A DNA stretch of 6,038 bases from Clostridiales bacterium. GTDB lineage: Bacteria; Bacillota; Clostridia; Saccharofermentanales; UBA5734. Shown in pieces: positions 1 to 6,038 of this stretch (positions are counted from its first letter, which is position 1; each line of letters opens with the position of its first letter). The stretch covers positions 1-6,038 of the forward strand of contig DMJC01000059.1 in NCBI GenBank assembly GCA_003451915.1. The letters run 5' to 3'. A program made the position numbers and the translations under genes. The notes beneath the pieces were generated by a model, which saw only the letters and a list, made by a program, of their open reading frames with translations, had not been told where the DNA came from and did not search any database.

Positions 1-480
<480 letters not shown>

Positions 481-496
481 TCAGCCATGATCGGTC

Positions 497-505
497 AGTA
501 TACCA
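497..505 (-). promoter_or_regulatory. Possible second, extended -10 promoter of gdhA
   Basis: The minus strand reads TGG-TATACT, an extended -10 (TGn) followed by a hexamer matching TATAAT at five of six positions. No good -35 lies 16-18 bp upstream (the best is GTTTAG). It is downstream of the stronger promoter at 536-564 and would give a leader of roughly 45 nt. It may be a second start point or chance. Confidence 0.3.
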
Positions 506-535
506 CGCTGGCCGAAACGCTAAACTCTCTCGATG

Positions 536-564
536 ATTCTAAACCTGGTTGAATGATTAGTCAA
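536..564 (-). promoter_or_regulatory. Sigma-70/sigma-A type promoter for gdhA
   Basis: The minus strand has TTGACT (559-564), a 17-bp spacer and TAGAAT (536-541). Each hexamer matches the housekeeping consensus at five of six positions and the spacing is optimal. The predicted start of transcription is near 529, giving a leader of about 85 nt before the gdhA ATG. This supports independent expression of gdhA from the upstream cell-wall cluster. Confidence 0.7.
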
Positions 565-571
565 GAATAAT

Positions 572-597
572 TGCAAGATTCAAATCAAAAACTTGCA
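572..597 (-). repeat. 6-bp inverted repeat just upstream of the gdhA promoter
   Basis: TGCAAG (572-577) and CTTGCA (592-597) are perfect inverted arms separated by 14 AT-rich bases. It lies between the mgsA-like stop codon and the gdhA -35 box. It has no GC-rich stem or clean U-tract, so it makes a poor intrinsic terminator. An upstream regulator site for gdhA is as likely, and chance cannot be excluded. Confidence 0.3.
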
Positions 598-620
598 TTT
601 TAACGCAGACTGGCCAATCG

Positions 621-1010
621 TTATCGAACCAGGTCGCGCCAGTCGAGATCGCCTCTGTCTATAGCCAAAACCAGAATCTCGGCTGTAGCCAGATTTGTGG
701 CTACAGGTATGCTGTTAGTGTCGCATGCCCTTAAAAGAGAGTTGGGTGCGTCGTAGGCATCCAGCAGCGGGTCACGCAGATAAATGACCGCGTCAATCTC
801 ATTGTACATCGCCCGGGAAGCCAACTGATCAAGGCTGCCGGAAATCTCAGTAGAAAGGCCAGTCACATTGAGTTTTGTGGCATCGCGGATCAAACGGGAT
901 GCATTGAACAGGGAAAACATGGTGTGTCGTTCCAGAATATGGCTATAAGCAATGCTTAAATTAACCAGTAGCTCATTTTTTCGGTTGTCGGCCAACAGAA
1001 CGATATTCAC
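621..1010 (-). CDS. mgsA: Methylglyoxal synthase-like protein with degenerate active site
   Basis: 129 residues, close to the 130-150 of bacterial methylglyoxal synthases, which convert dihydroxyacetone phosphate to methylglyoxal plus phosphate. Family resemblance is clear in MNIVLLA (1-7), IAYSHIL (20-26), YNEIDAVIYLRDPL (69-82), SIPVATNLATAEIL (100-113) and the clostridial-style ending DRGDLDWRDL (118-127). However, the usual AHDKKK start is ADNRKN. The phosphate-binding ATGTTG loop reads SLFNAS (33-38). SGPLGGDQQ reads TEISGSLDQ (54-62), so the catalytic Asp is replaced or shifted by one. The His of PHEPD is lost in a region shortened by two residues. Only the Asp of RDPL is clearly kept. 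The frame is intact, so it looks like a maintained protein rather than a pseudogene, but normal enzyme activity is doubtful. The start is GTG, supported by AGGGGG 7 nt upstream. Its place downstream of pbp2 is the usual clostridial position of mgsA. The gene symbol marks homology, not proven function. Confidence 0.82.
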   Translation of the reverse strand: MNIVLLADNRKNELLVNLSIAYSHILERHTMFSLFNASRLIRDATKLNVTGLSTEISGSLDQLASRAMYNEIDAVIYLRDPLLDAYDAPNSLLRACDTNSIPVATNLATAEILVLAIDRGDLDWRDLVR

Positions 1011-1017
1011 GGTGTAA

Positions 1018-1023
1018 CCCCCT
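1018..1023 (-). promoter_or_regulatory. Shine-Dalgarno site deciding the GTG start of the mgsA-like gene
   Basis: AGGGGG on the minus strand precedes the GTG at 1008-1010 by 7 nt. No ATG fits both this spacing and the family N-terminus, so the GTG start is preferred. Confidence 0.7.
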
Positions 1024-1072
1024 GCTCATGTAACAAATCGACTGAATGTTTCTTTAAATCAATATCAGCCAG

Positions 1073-1112
1073 TTCCTATTTTATACATCTTCCATGATGC
1101 TTACAATAGGAA
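1073..1112. repeat. 8-bp perfect inverted repeat framing the mgsA-like promoter region
   Basis: TTCCTATT (1073-1080) and AATAGGAA (1105-1112) are perfect inverted arms with a 24-bp spacer that contains a smaller CATC/GATG pair. The arms overlap the -10 and -35 of the possible promoter at 1078-1106. It could be an operator bound by a dimeric regulator or an RNA hairpin in read-through transcripts. There is no U-tract, so it is not a typical terminator. Confidence 0.4.
1078..1106 (-). promoter_or_regulatory. Possible promoter of the mgsA-like gene
   Basis: The minus strand has TTGTAA (1101-1106, four of six matches), a 17-bp spacer and TAAAAT (1078-1083, five of six). It lies in the 137-bp gap after pbp2 and would start transcription about 60 nt before the GTG. 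An AT-rich gap makes chance matches easy, so this is tentative. Confidence 0.35.
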
Positions 1113-1147
1113 TATATGATTTCTCAACGAATTACACAAAAAGCAAT

Positions 1148-3430
1148 TCAATTGGATCCAACTAATCCGAAATATGCTGTCAGGAGATCCTTGGCAATGC
1201 CGATCGTATTGGAGCCCCAGGCACCTTTTTCAACAATCTGAGCGATGGCCACCTGGGGATTATCAGCTGGCGCATAACAGATAAATAATCCATTTGATGA
1301 TGATCGGTCTTCGAATCCAGTTTCAGCTGTACCGGTTTTAGCAGCGACTGGCACAGGGAAATCTTTGAAAGCCCGATATGCTGTGCCTTCAGGGTCACTC
1401 GCCACAGCGACCATCCCCTTTCGGACAGCTGCCAGCGTCGATTCTGAAATGCCAATCAGCTGAGGTGCATATTCATAATCGACAACGATCGTGCCATCAC
1501 TGGCTGTAATTTTATCAATGACATGAGGTGTGATTTTATTTCCTGTGGCCAAAGCGACTGTGTATGACGCCAGCTGGATGATCGTAAAACTGTTGTCAAA
1601 CTGTCCGATCGCAGTCTGGCAAGTGTCAGCAGGAAACCAGATCTGATCAGACGGATTGCTGCGCAGCAGTTTCTTGGTTGTTCTGCTGGATCGGAAACCC
1701 TTGGCCTCACCTGGCAGGTCGATGCCGGTATATTCGCCAAGCCCAAGTTTCTGACCCCAAGTGTCGATCTGGTTAATGCCAGTTCTGAATCCAAGATTAA
1801 AAAAATACATATTGCATGAAGTCGCCAATGCTTCAGTCAAATTTAAATTGCCATGTCCGCGGTTGGGGTACTCCAGGCATCGCCAGAGCCAGTCACCGAT
1901 CGTTTCTGTACCGACACATCGAATCGTACTGCTGTAAGGTGTAATAACACCACTTTCCAGCGCAGCGACAGATGTACAGGCTTTAAAAGTCGAACCTGGT
2001 GCGTAGATTTCCTGAATTGCCCTGTTCCAGAGCGGTTTGGCGACATTATCTGTCAGGTAACCGGCAACACGGCCTGCAGCTGCTTCATCAGTCTGCTGCA
2101 GAATGAAATCATTGGGATTATAATCCGGGAAACTTGCCATTGCCAAAATCTCACCGGTATTGACATCAAGCATGACAACCGCGCCGGCATCAGCATCGCC
2201 TTTGTTTTTGTTATTGGGGCTGTTACGGATATTTTCAATGACTGTCTGTAAAGATCGGGCAGCAACTTTCTGAAGTTCTAAATCGATCGTCAGCTGGACA
2301 TTGTTGCCTGGAATAGCATCTTTTCCGATTGATTCAGAATAGAAAGTACCGTTTTCTCCGGCTACTGACCAGATATTATAGGGTTTAATGCCATCCTGCC
2401 CAGCCAGGTACCGTTCAGCGGTCGCTTCCACACCATCTTTGCCGATGACGGCGTCAGCTGAATAACCTTGCAGCCGGAGATCCTCAAGCTGGGTTGCCGT
2501 TATACGGCCGACATAACCTAGAACATGGCTGATATAAGCCGCTTCAGAGGTATAAGCCCGCGTATGTTTCTTGCCAGTTATCACACCTGAAAAACGATAA
2601 TTTTGTTCATTGACCTGGGATACAATCTGGTCGCTGACACCTCTGGCGATCTCAATGGGTGTTCCGTTGCGAAAGGCCCAACTGTTAATCATGATCTGAT
2701 ACCGTAGTTTCATGATCCGATAAGCATCTTCACGGCTGAATTTCTGACCATCAGCTTCAGGATCTTCAATTTTAAAAATTTTATAAAGCAGATAATCGAA
2801 AAAAATCTGCGGATCGGACTTAATGAACTTATCATCAAATGTTGAATCATGTCCATCGGGTGGGGCAGCTAAGCCGAAAATATTGCTGCTCCTTTGCCAG
2901 GCAGCGGTTATTTCGGCAGATTTTGCAAATGATGGGATACCACAGTCTTCACCTTCACCAGCCTGATGATTGCAATTGATGTGATCCATCATCAGATATT
3001 CAGAAAAATCCTCTTCTATCTCGATTTGGTTGATTTCCAGAAAGCGAGAAAAATCAAGTAGCATCCTGTTGAGCTGATCATTGTCAAGTCCGGCATAAGT
3101 AATCGAAAGTGTGTTGATCTCTTTTGAATAAGCAAGCGGGATCCCAGCTGAGTCAAAAATTTCACCACGTGCAGCTGAAACAGTCTGTTGACGGGTTACG
3201 CCACGAGTCTCGCTAATGCCGGATGTATCAATTGAACCAAGCTGCAGGGCTGCAGTGTTGTAAAATATCATCGAGCCGGCCAAAAGAAAGCATAATGCCA
3301 GCACAGAATAACGGCTGAGAAAAAACTGGCGGATACGTTTGAACAAGCCAGGATGTTCTTCCTTTTTTATTGCGCCGTCCATGGCTTGATCAAATATGAA
3401 AAATCCATTTTGCTTTATTTCGCCGGTCAT
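1148..3430 (-). CDS. mrdA: Penicillin-binding protein 2 (class B, elongasome transpeptidase)
   Basis: 760-residue class B penicillin-binding protein that cross-links peptidoglycan outside the membrane during lateral-wall growth, normally with the glycosyltransferase RodA. In order: a cytoplasmic tail of about 40 residues, one membrane anchor (about 41-63), the PBP dimerisation/pedestal region (about 85-345, with RGEIFDSAGIPLA at 88-100 and IGKDGVEATAERYLAG at 329-344), and the transpeptidase domain (about 375-755). The active-site motifs are complete: STFK with nucleophile Ser480, SCN (538-540) and KTGTA (698-702). Cysteines at 505 and 518, before HG, resemble a pair common in Firmicute PBP2s. 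The pedestal also has a His/Cys-rich patch at 150-163. The start is supported by a 4-bp ATGA overlap with mreD and a GGAG site 7 nt upstream. Linkage to mreCD identifies it as the PBP2/elongasome type rather than the division type (FtsI). rodA is not adjacent. Confidence 0.96.
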   Translation of the reverse strand: MTGEIKQNGFFIFDQAMDGAIKKEEHPGLFKRIRQFFLSRYSVLALCFLLAGSMIFYNTAALQLGSIDTSGISETRGVTRQQTVSAARGEIFDSAGIPLAYSKEINTLSITYAGLDNDQLNRMLLDFSRFLEINQIEIEEDFSEYLMMDHINCNHQAGEGEDCGIPSFAKSAEITAAWQRSSNIFGLAAPPDGHDSTFDDKFIKSDPQIFFDYLLYKIFKIEDPEADGQKFSREDAYRIMKLRYQIMINSWAFRNGTPIEIARGVSDQIVSQVNEQNYRFSGVITGKKHTRAYTSEAAYISHVLGYVGRITATQLEDLRLQGYSADAVIGKDGVEATAERYLAGQDGIKPYNIWSVAGENGTFYSESIGKDAIPGNNVQLTIDLELQKVAARSLQTVIENIRNSPNNKNKGDADAGAVVMLDVNTGEILAMASFPDYNPNDFILQQTDEAAAGRVAGYLTDNVAKPLWNRAIQEIYAPGSTFKACTSVAALESGVITPYSSTIRCVGTETIGDWLWRCLEYPNRGHGNLNLTEALATSCNMYFFNLGFRTGINQIDTWGQKLGLGEYTGIDLPGEAKGFRSSRTTKKLLRSNPSDQIWFPADTCQTAIGQFDNSFTIIQLASYTVALATGNKITPHVIDKITASDGTIVVDYEYAPQLIGISESTLAAVRKGMVAVASDPEGTAYRAFKDFPVPVAAKTGTAETGFEDRSSSNGLFICYAPADNPQVAIAQIVEKGAWGSNTIGIAKDLLTAYFGLVGSN

Positions 3431-4002
3431 AAATTTTCTCCGGTAATTGATTCATCTTTGACATTCTGGTGCGTGCCGCGTATGTAAGGGCCAAAAAAAT
3501 ATAACATCAGCATCAGCGGAATACTAGCCAGAACATTGGTCAGAGCAGCCCCGGGTAATCTGTCCAGCAATTGTCTGATCAGCAAATCAATGTTGATTCT
3601 GACGTCAGGCAACATGGGCAGAATAACGTTTAATCCGCTCATCAGAATCTCATAAACAATCGTTGCAATAAAAACCTGAACCAGGCCTAAGGCAACATTC
3701 CGCCGGAAAAGTTGCCGAAATGCAACCGATGCGATAAGACCTGCATACATCAAGGTCAGCATGCCAAGGCCCAGTGTCCGGCCAGCCAGCATGTCCCGGA
3801 AAAAACCAGCAGACAAACCAACCATCATGCCATCACGCTGTCCAAAGAGATAGCCGCAAAGTACAGCTAATATTAAAGTCAAATCTGGTTTTGCACCCAT
3901 TAAGCTGACTTGCTCAGGCAAGCTAGTCTGGAGCAAGCCGATGGCGATGATATAGCCTGCATAAGTTAAAATGGATCTGATTAAAGCTTTATTTATTTTC
4001 AT
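3427..4002 (-). CDS. mreD: Rod shape-determining protein MreD
   Basis: 191-residue hydrophobic protein, the integral-membrane member of the MreBCD elongasome scaffold. About five or six membrane segments can be read (roughly 9-26, 40-57, 60-78, 80-96, 102-124 and 150-171). The family's polar-glycine pattern is present: KPDLTLIL (38-45), then a run of spaced glycines through GQRDGMMVGLSAGFFRDMLAGRTLGLG (54-80, given here only as a landmark pattern of G-x3-G repeats ending in D70 and G74). The length is slightly above the common 160-175. The gene overlaps mreC and pbp2 by 4 bp each (ATGA), implying coupled translation. Its Shine-Dalgarno sequence AAGGGG lies inside the end of mreC, within a small hairpin. 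MreD diverges rapidly, so identification rests on the topology, the KPDL motif and the position between mreC and pbp2. Confidence 0.93.
   Translation of the reverse strand: MKINKALIRSILTYAGYIIAIGLLQTSLPEQVSLMGAKPDLTLILAVLCGYLFGQRDGMMVGLSAGFFRDMLAGRTLGLGMLTLMYAGLIASVAFRQLFRRNVALGLVQVFIATIVYEILMSGLNVILPMLPDVRINIDLLIRQLLDRLPGAALTNVLASIPLMLMLYFFGPYIRGTHQNVKDESITGENL
3438..3441 (-). promoter_or_regulatory. Shine-Dalgarno site of pbp2
   Basis: GGAG within the last codons of mreD lies 7 nt before the pbp2 ATG (3428-3430), which itself overlaps the mreD TGA. This fixes the start and supports coupled translation. Confidence 0.75.
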
Positions 4003-4847
4003 GGGGATTTCCCCTTCATGACAAATACCGTATTGAGATTCTCAATATCTGCAAAGGGCTTTAAATAAGCTCTCCTTTGGTTTCGTGCATCGTTATCGAT
4101 GATCTGGACAATCTCGCCAATCATGATTCCTGCCGGGAACAATCCGCCTGCACCGCTTGAAATAATCACATCGCCGATTTTCAGACTGGCATTTGCAGGA
4201 ATCTGGTCGACCAGGCAAAGTCCTTGCGTTTTAATATCGAGATCACCCCGGACTCTGAAAAGTGGACTGCTGATGGCATCTGTCTTGGCACTGACCGCGA
4301 ATCCTTCGTGAAGTAAAGGTAAAACTTTCGCCGAAGATGTATCATTAGAAATAATACGGCCAATCAGATGTGATTCTGCGTCTACCACAGCAAAAGACTG
4401 GGTTTCAGTAACCGTAATGCCATCACGCGATCCGGCGTCAATTCGAAAAACATCAAACCAGCTGCCGATTTCCCGTGTCATGATCCGGCAGCCGATGATC
4501 TCAAAAGCATCAAATCGGTCTTTCAGTTTAAAAGCTGCCTTAAGTTCAGCATATTGGCGGCCAGCTTCTTCCAGTTGAGTGATCTGGTTGCGTAATCTTG
4601 CATTTTCAGCAGTCAATTCTTTATTTTTTTCTCGAATGGCAACTCCCTCGGCGACTGATTCATAAAGTGATGTAACCCATTCAATGGCATTTGAAAATCC
4701 TTTTTGAACTGGTTCCAGGATACCGGAGATCGGACTGGTTAAAAAATTAAGTGGACTGCCTGGTAATGAGGATAGCAAAATGACCGCAACAAGCAGCAAT
4801 GTTACAAAAACAACAGCGAATATACGGTTCTGAAAGAATTTTGGCAT
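3999..4847 (-). CDS. mreC: Rod shape-determining protein MreC
   Basis: 282-residue bitopic elongasome scaffold protein that links MreB/MreD to the periplasmic or extracellular domains of PBP2. It has a short cytoplasmic tail, a membrane anchor (about 8-27), a charged coiled coil (about 70-105, rich in E, K, R, L and Q) and the paired beta-barrel domain. Family marks in that domain are RIDAGSRDGI (135-144), GDVIISSGAGGLFPAG (225-240) and YLKPFADIENLNTVFV (261-276). The start at 4847 is preferred over an in-frame ATG at 4871: the 4847 codon has GGAG 9 nt upstream and gives the typical MPKFF-plus-anchor N-terminus, while 4871 has no recognisable ribosome binding site and adds only 8 residues. 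The stop overlaps the mreD start (ATGA). mreB is not upstream; radC is the direct neighbour, 44 bp away. Confidence 0.95.
   Translation of the reverse strand: MPKFFQNRIFAVVFVTLLLVAVILLSSLPGSPLNFLTSPISGILEPVQKGFSNAIEWVTSLYESVAEGVAIREKNKELTAENARLRNQITQLEEAGRQYAELKAAFKLKDRFDAFEIIGCRIMTREIGSWFDVFRIDAGSRDGITVTETQSFAVVDAESHLIGRIISNDTSSAKVLPLLHEGFAVSAKTDAISSPLFRVRGDLDIKTQGLCLVDQIPANASLKIGDVIISSGAGGLFPAGIMIGEIVQIIDNDARNQRRAYLKPFADIENLNTVFVMKGKSP
4003..4016 (-). promoter_or_regulatory. mreD Shine-Dalgarno site inside a hairpin at the mreC/mreD junction
   Basis: On the minus strand AAGGGG-AAAT-CCCC directly precedes the ATGA overlap. AAGGGG (4011-4016) is the mreD ribosome binding site, 8 nt before the ATG. 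Its GGGG can pair with CCCC (4003-4006) across a 4-nt loop. Both arms are coding for the end of mreC, so the ribosome finishing mreC would open the stem and free the site. The stem is only 4 bp but all G-C. Confidence 0.55.
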
Positions 4848-4856
4848 CTCATCACG

Positions 4857-4860
4857 CTCC
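4857..4860 (-). promoter_or_regulatory. Shine-Dalgarno site deciding the mreC start
   Basis: GGAG on the minus strand lies 9 nt before the ATG at 4845-4847. The alternative ATG at 4869-4871 is preceded by an AT-rich stretch with no purine-rich site. Confidence 0.65.
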
Positions 4861-4891
4861 GGTACAATCATATCGTAATTAACGCATCAAT

Positions 4892-5599
4892 TCAAATAAG
4901 TCCGCATTGTTTCAGGCTTGTTGAACCATCAGCGGCCAGAATGATGTGGTCAACAACCCTGACGCCCATCATGTCACCGGCTTCAACGAGCCGTCGGGTG
5001 GTCTCCAGATCATCATGGCTTGGTGTTGAGTTGCCGCTCGGATGATTATGTGCCAGAATCATAGCTGCTGCGTTGGCTCGAAGAGCTTCCCTGAACAAAT
5101 CCCGGGGATGGATTACAGCTGCGGCTAATCCGCCTTCAGCTATCCGGCTGACGCGGATAACCCTGTTACGGATATCCAGCAAGACAATTCGCAGCTCCTC
5201 GCGAGATAGCTGGCTCATTTCTCTTTCAAGCAAACTGATGGCATCCTGTGGCGATTTGAGTACCGTCTGACGCAGCCGTGAAACCGAACAGACCGCTCTG
5301 CTGCCAAGCTCAATTGCCGCTTTGATCTGAGCTGCTTTGACCTGGCCGATTCCCGGAAATGACATCATCTCCTCAAGGCTTCTCTCTTGTAAAAAGGCCA
5401 GCCCCTGCTGGCTGTTTTCTGACATCAACAGCCGCTGGCACAGTGCCAATGCTGTATCCTTCTGACTTCCACTGCGAATAATGACAGCCATCAGTTCTGC
5501 ATCTGTCAGAGCCTGCGGCCCTGCAATCAACATCTTCTCATAAGGCCGGTCTTCGATCGGCAGGCAGCGCATTGTCAGTCTGTCCTGTCCATTTTTCAT
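4892..5599 (-). CDS. radC: RadC family protein (JAMM/MPN metal-binding domain)
   Basis: 235 residues, the usual length of chromosomal RadC. The biochemical role is unsettled; the name comes from an old repair phenotype later attributed to another gene. The N-terminal part has the ERPREK-like opening DRPYEKML (18-25) and LTDAELMAVIIRSG (31-44). Next comes a helix-hairpin-helix DNA-binding motif, FPGIGQVKAAQIKAA (81-95). The C-terminal MPN domain (about 113-235) carries the zinc-site pattern H-x-H-x10-D as His184, His186 and Asp197 within HNHPSG...PS..D, so the metal site appears intact. The segment GGLAAAVIHPRDLF (156-169) replaces the more usual G-x-L-N/D-x-x-x-VHPRE-x-F. The ATG has a strong AGGGAGG site 4 nt upstream, and that site is enclosed in a hairpin. 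It follows maf by 23 bp and precedes mreC by 44 bp, the common clostridial order except that mreB is missing. Confidence 0.96.
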   Translation of the reverse strand: MKNGQDRLTMRCLPIEDRPYEKMLIAGPQALTDAELMAVIIRSGSQKDTALALCQRLLMSENSQQGLAFLQERSLEEMMSFPGIGQVKAAQIKAAIELGSRAVCSVSRLRQTVLKSPQDAISLLEREMSQLSREELRIVLLDIRNRVIRVSRIAEGGLAAAVIHPRDLFREALRANAAAMILAHNHPSGNSTPSHDDLETTRRLVEAGDMMGVRVVDHIILAADGSTSLKQCGLI

Positions 5600-5600
5600 A

Positions 5601-5621
5601 AATCCTCCCTAATAGAGGATT
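5601..5621 (-). promoter_or_regulatory. radC ribosome binding site enclosed in a 7-bp hairpin
   Basis: On the minus strand AATCCTC (5615-5621), a 7-nt loop and GAGGATT (5601-5607) form a perfect inverted repeat that fills almost the whole maf/radC gap. The Shine-Dalgarno AGGGAGG (5604-5610) lies in the loop and 3' arm. The maf stop codon (5623-5625) directly abuts the 5' arm, so a ribosome ending maf would disrupt the stem and allow radC translation. There is no U-tract, so it is not a terminator. Confidence 0.6.
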
Positions 5622-5622
5622 G

Positions 5623-6038
5623 TCAGTTCCATGGCAGTAATCTGATATGAGGTGAACAAGAACTAAAATGATCGTGTGCCTGCTGCAGCATGACCATCAG
5701 CCTGTTGACCGGCAATCCCATGACATTGTAATAACAGCCATCGATTTGTTTGACAAAAGCTGCGCCAAAGCCTTGTATACCGTATGCGCCGGCTTTGTCA
5801 AAAGGTTCATGAGTCATGACATACCAAGTGATCTGTTCTTCGCTGAGTCTGGCAAAACGAACATTGGTGACTTCAGTGGCCTGCAAGGATAGTGATTGCT
5901 GTTCAATCATCACATCCAGGCTGAGACCTGAGATCACTTGGTGTGTCCGGCCAGACAGCATATTCAGCATATGTCGGGCTTCTTCATGATCTGCGGGTTT
6001 TCCCATAACCTGATCATCTAGGACAACAACCGTACAAG
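5623..6038 (-). CDS. maf: Maf family nucleoside triphosphate pyrophosphatase, C-terminal 137 residues (gene runs off the right edge)
   Basis: Maf proteins hydrolyse non-canonical or excess nucleoside triphosphates to the monophosphate plus pyrophosphate and are linked to septum control in Bacillus. The visible part reads TVVVLDDQVMGKPADHEEA, LSGRTHQVISG, DKAGAYGIQG and KQIDGCYYNVMGLPV, all in the family order. DKAGAYGIQG is characteristic of the YhdE/B. subtilis Maf branch (dTTP/UTP preference) rather than the YceF branch. The frame stays open to base 6038, and an in-frame ATG at 6006 is internal (it is the Met of VMGKP), so about 65-70 N-terminal residues, including the SxSPRR motif, lie outside. 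The first complete codon (6034-6036) encodes Cys where the conserved Asp of GADT is expected. It is probably the first visible gene of the operon with radC. Confidence 0.95.
   Translation of the reverse strand, partial: CTVVVLDDQVMGKPADHEEARHMLNMLSGRTHQVISGLSLDVMIEQQSLSLQATEVTNVRFARLSEEQITWYVMTHEPFDKAGAYGIQGFGAAFVKQIDGCYYNVMGLPVNRLMVMLQQAHDHFSSCSPHIRLLPWN

Noticed and set aside
1120..1150. Possible intrinsic terminator after pbp2 (GAATT/AATTC stem over a T-rich loop)
   Set aside because: The stem is only 5 bp and AT-rich, and the T-run is in the loop rather than after the stem. It does not meet the pattern of an intrinsic terminator, so read-through into the mgsA-like gene is possible.
1853..2251. 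132-residue open frame on the plus strand, antisense to pbp2
   Set aside because: It lies wholly inside the well-supported transpeptidase domain, has no recognisable family or plausible ribosome binding site, and has an irregular, Cys/Thr/Asn-rich composition typical of a shadow frame.
4848..4871. Upstream in-frame ATG at 4871 as the mreC start
   Set aside because: It has no ribosome binding site and adds eight residues with acidic charges before the anchor. The ATG at 4847 has GGAG at a good distance and gives the family-typical N-terminus.
4867..4895. Promoter-like TTGAAT-N17-TATGAT on the minus strand in the radC/mreC gap
   Set aside because: Spacing is ideal, but transcription would begin at about 4860, on the mreC Shine-Dalgarno itself, leaving almost no leader. 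The -35 has four of six matches. More likely chance in an AT-rich gap within an operon.
5623..6006. Treating the ATG at 6006 as the start of a short, complete Maf
   Set aside because: The frame continues in register to the window edge with family-conserved residues (TVVVLDDQV) before this Met, so the Met is internal and the gene is cut by the window.

Overview
The window is a stretch of bacterial chromosome in which every supported gene lies on the minus strand. In the direction of transcription (from the high-coordinate end down) the order is maf (cut by the window edge), radC, mreC, mreD, a class B penicillin-binding protein 2 (mrdA/pbpA), a small methylglyoxal-synthase-like gene, and the start of glutamate dehydrogenase (cut by the other edge). 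The maf-radC-mre-pbp2-mgsA neighbourhood, the strong GGAGG-type ribosome binding sites and the close match of the glutamate dehydrogenase N-terminus to clostridial hexameric enzymes all point to a Firmicute of the class Clostridia. Genus or species cannot be named from the sequence alone.

Region 3999-6038 holds maf, radC and mreC, followed by the mreC-mreD-pbp2 block (1148-4847). Gaps are 23 bp (maf/radC) and 44 bp (radC/mreC). mreC-mreD and mreD-pbp2 each overlap by 4 bp (ATGA), so the block looks like one co-transcribed, translationally coupled unit for lateral-wall elongation: MreC and MreD are elongasome scaffold proteins and PBP2 is the transpeptidase. mreB, usually found between radC and mreC, is absent here. 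So are the min genes and rodA, which often sit between pbp2 and mgsA in Clostridia. At two junctions (maf/radC and mreC/mreD) the Shine-Dalgarno sequence lies inside a small hairpin next to the upstream stop codon, a layout suited to translational coupling.

Region 445-1147 contains two intergenic gaps (137 bp and 176 bp) around the mgsA-like gene. The first holds a possible promoter framed by an 8-bp inverted repeat. The second holds a near-consensus promoter for glutamate dehydrogenase, a possible second extended -10 promoter, and an inverted repeat just upstream of the -35. No gap longer than 300 bases exists.

The most unusual item is the mgsA-like gene. It keeps the length, fold signature and C-terminus of methylglyoxal synthase but has lost most residues that bind the substrate phosphate and carry out catalysis, so it may be a pseudoenzyme or a repurposed ligand-binding domain. 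A second oddity, visible only at the window edge, is a cysteine in Maf where the family's conserved aspartate is expected. I see no mobile elements, CRISPR arrays or RNA genes. Apart from the points above this is a conserved housekeeping region.
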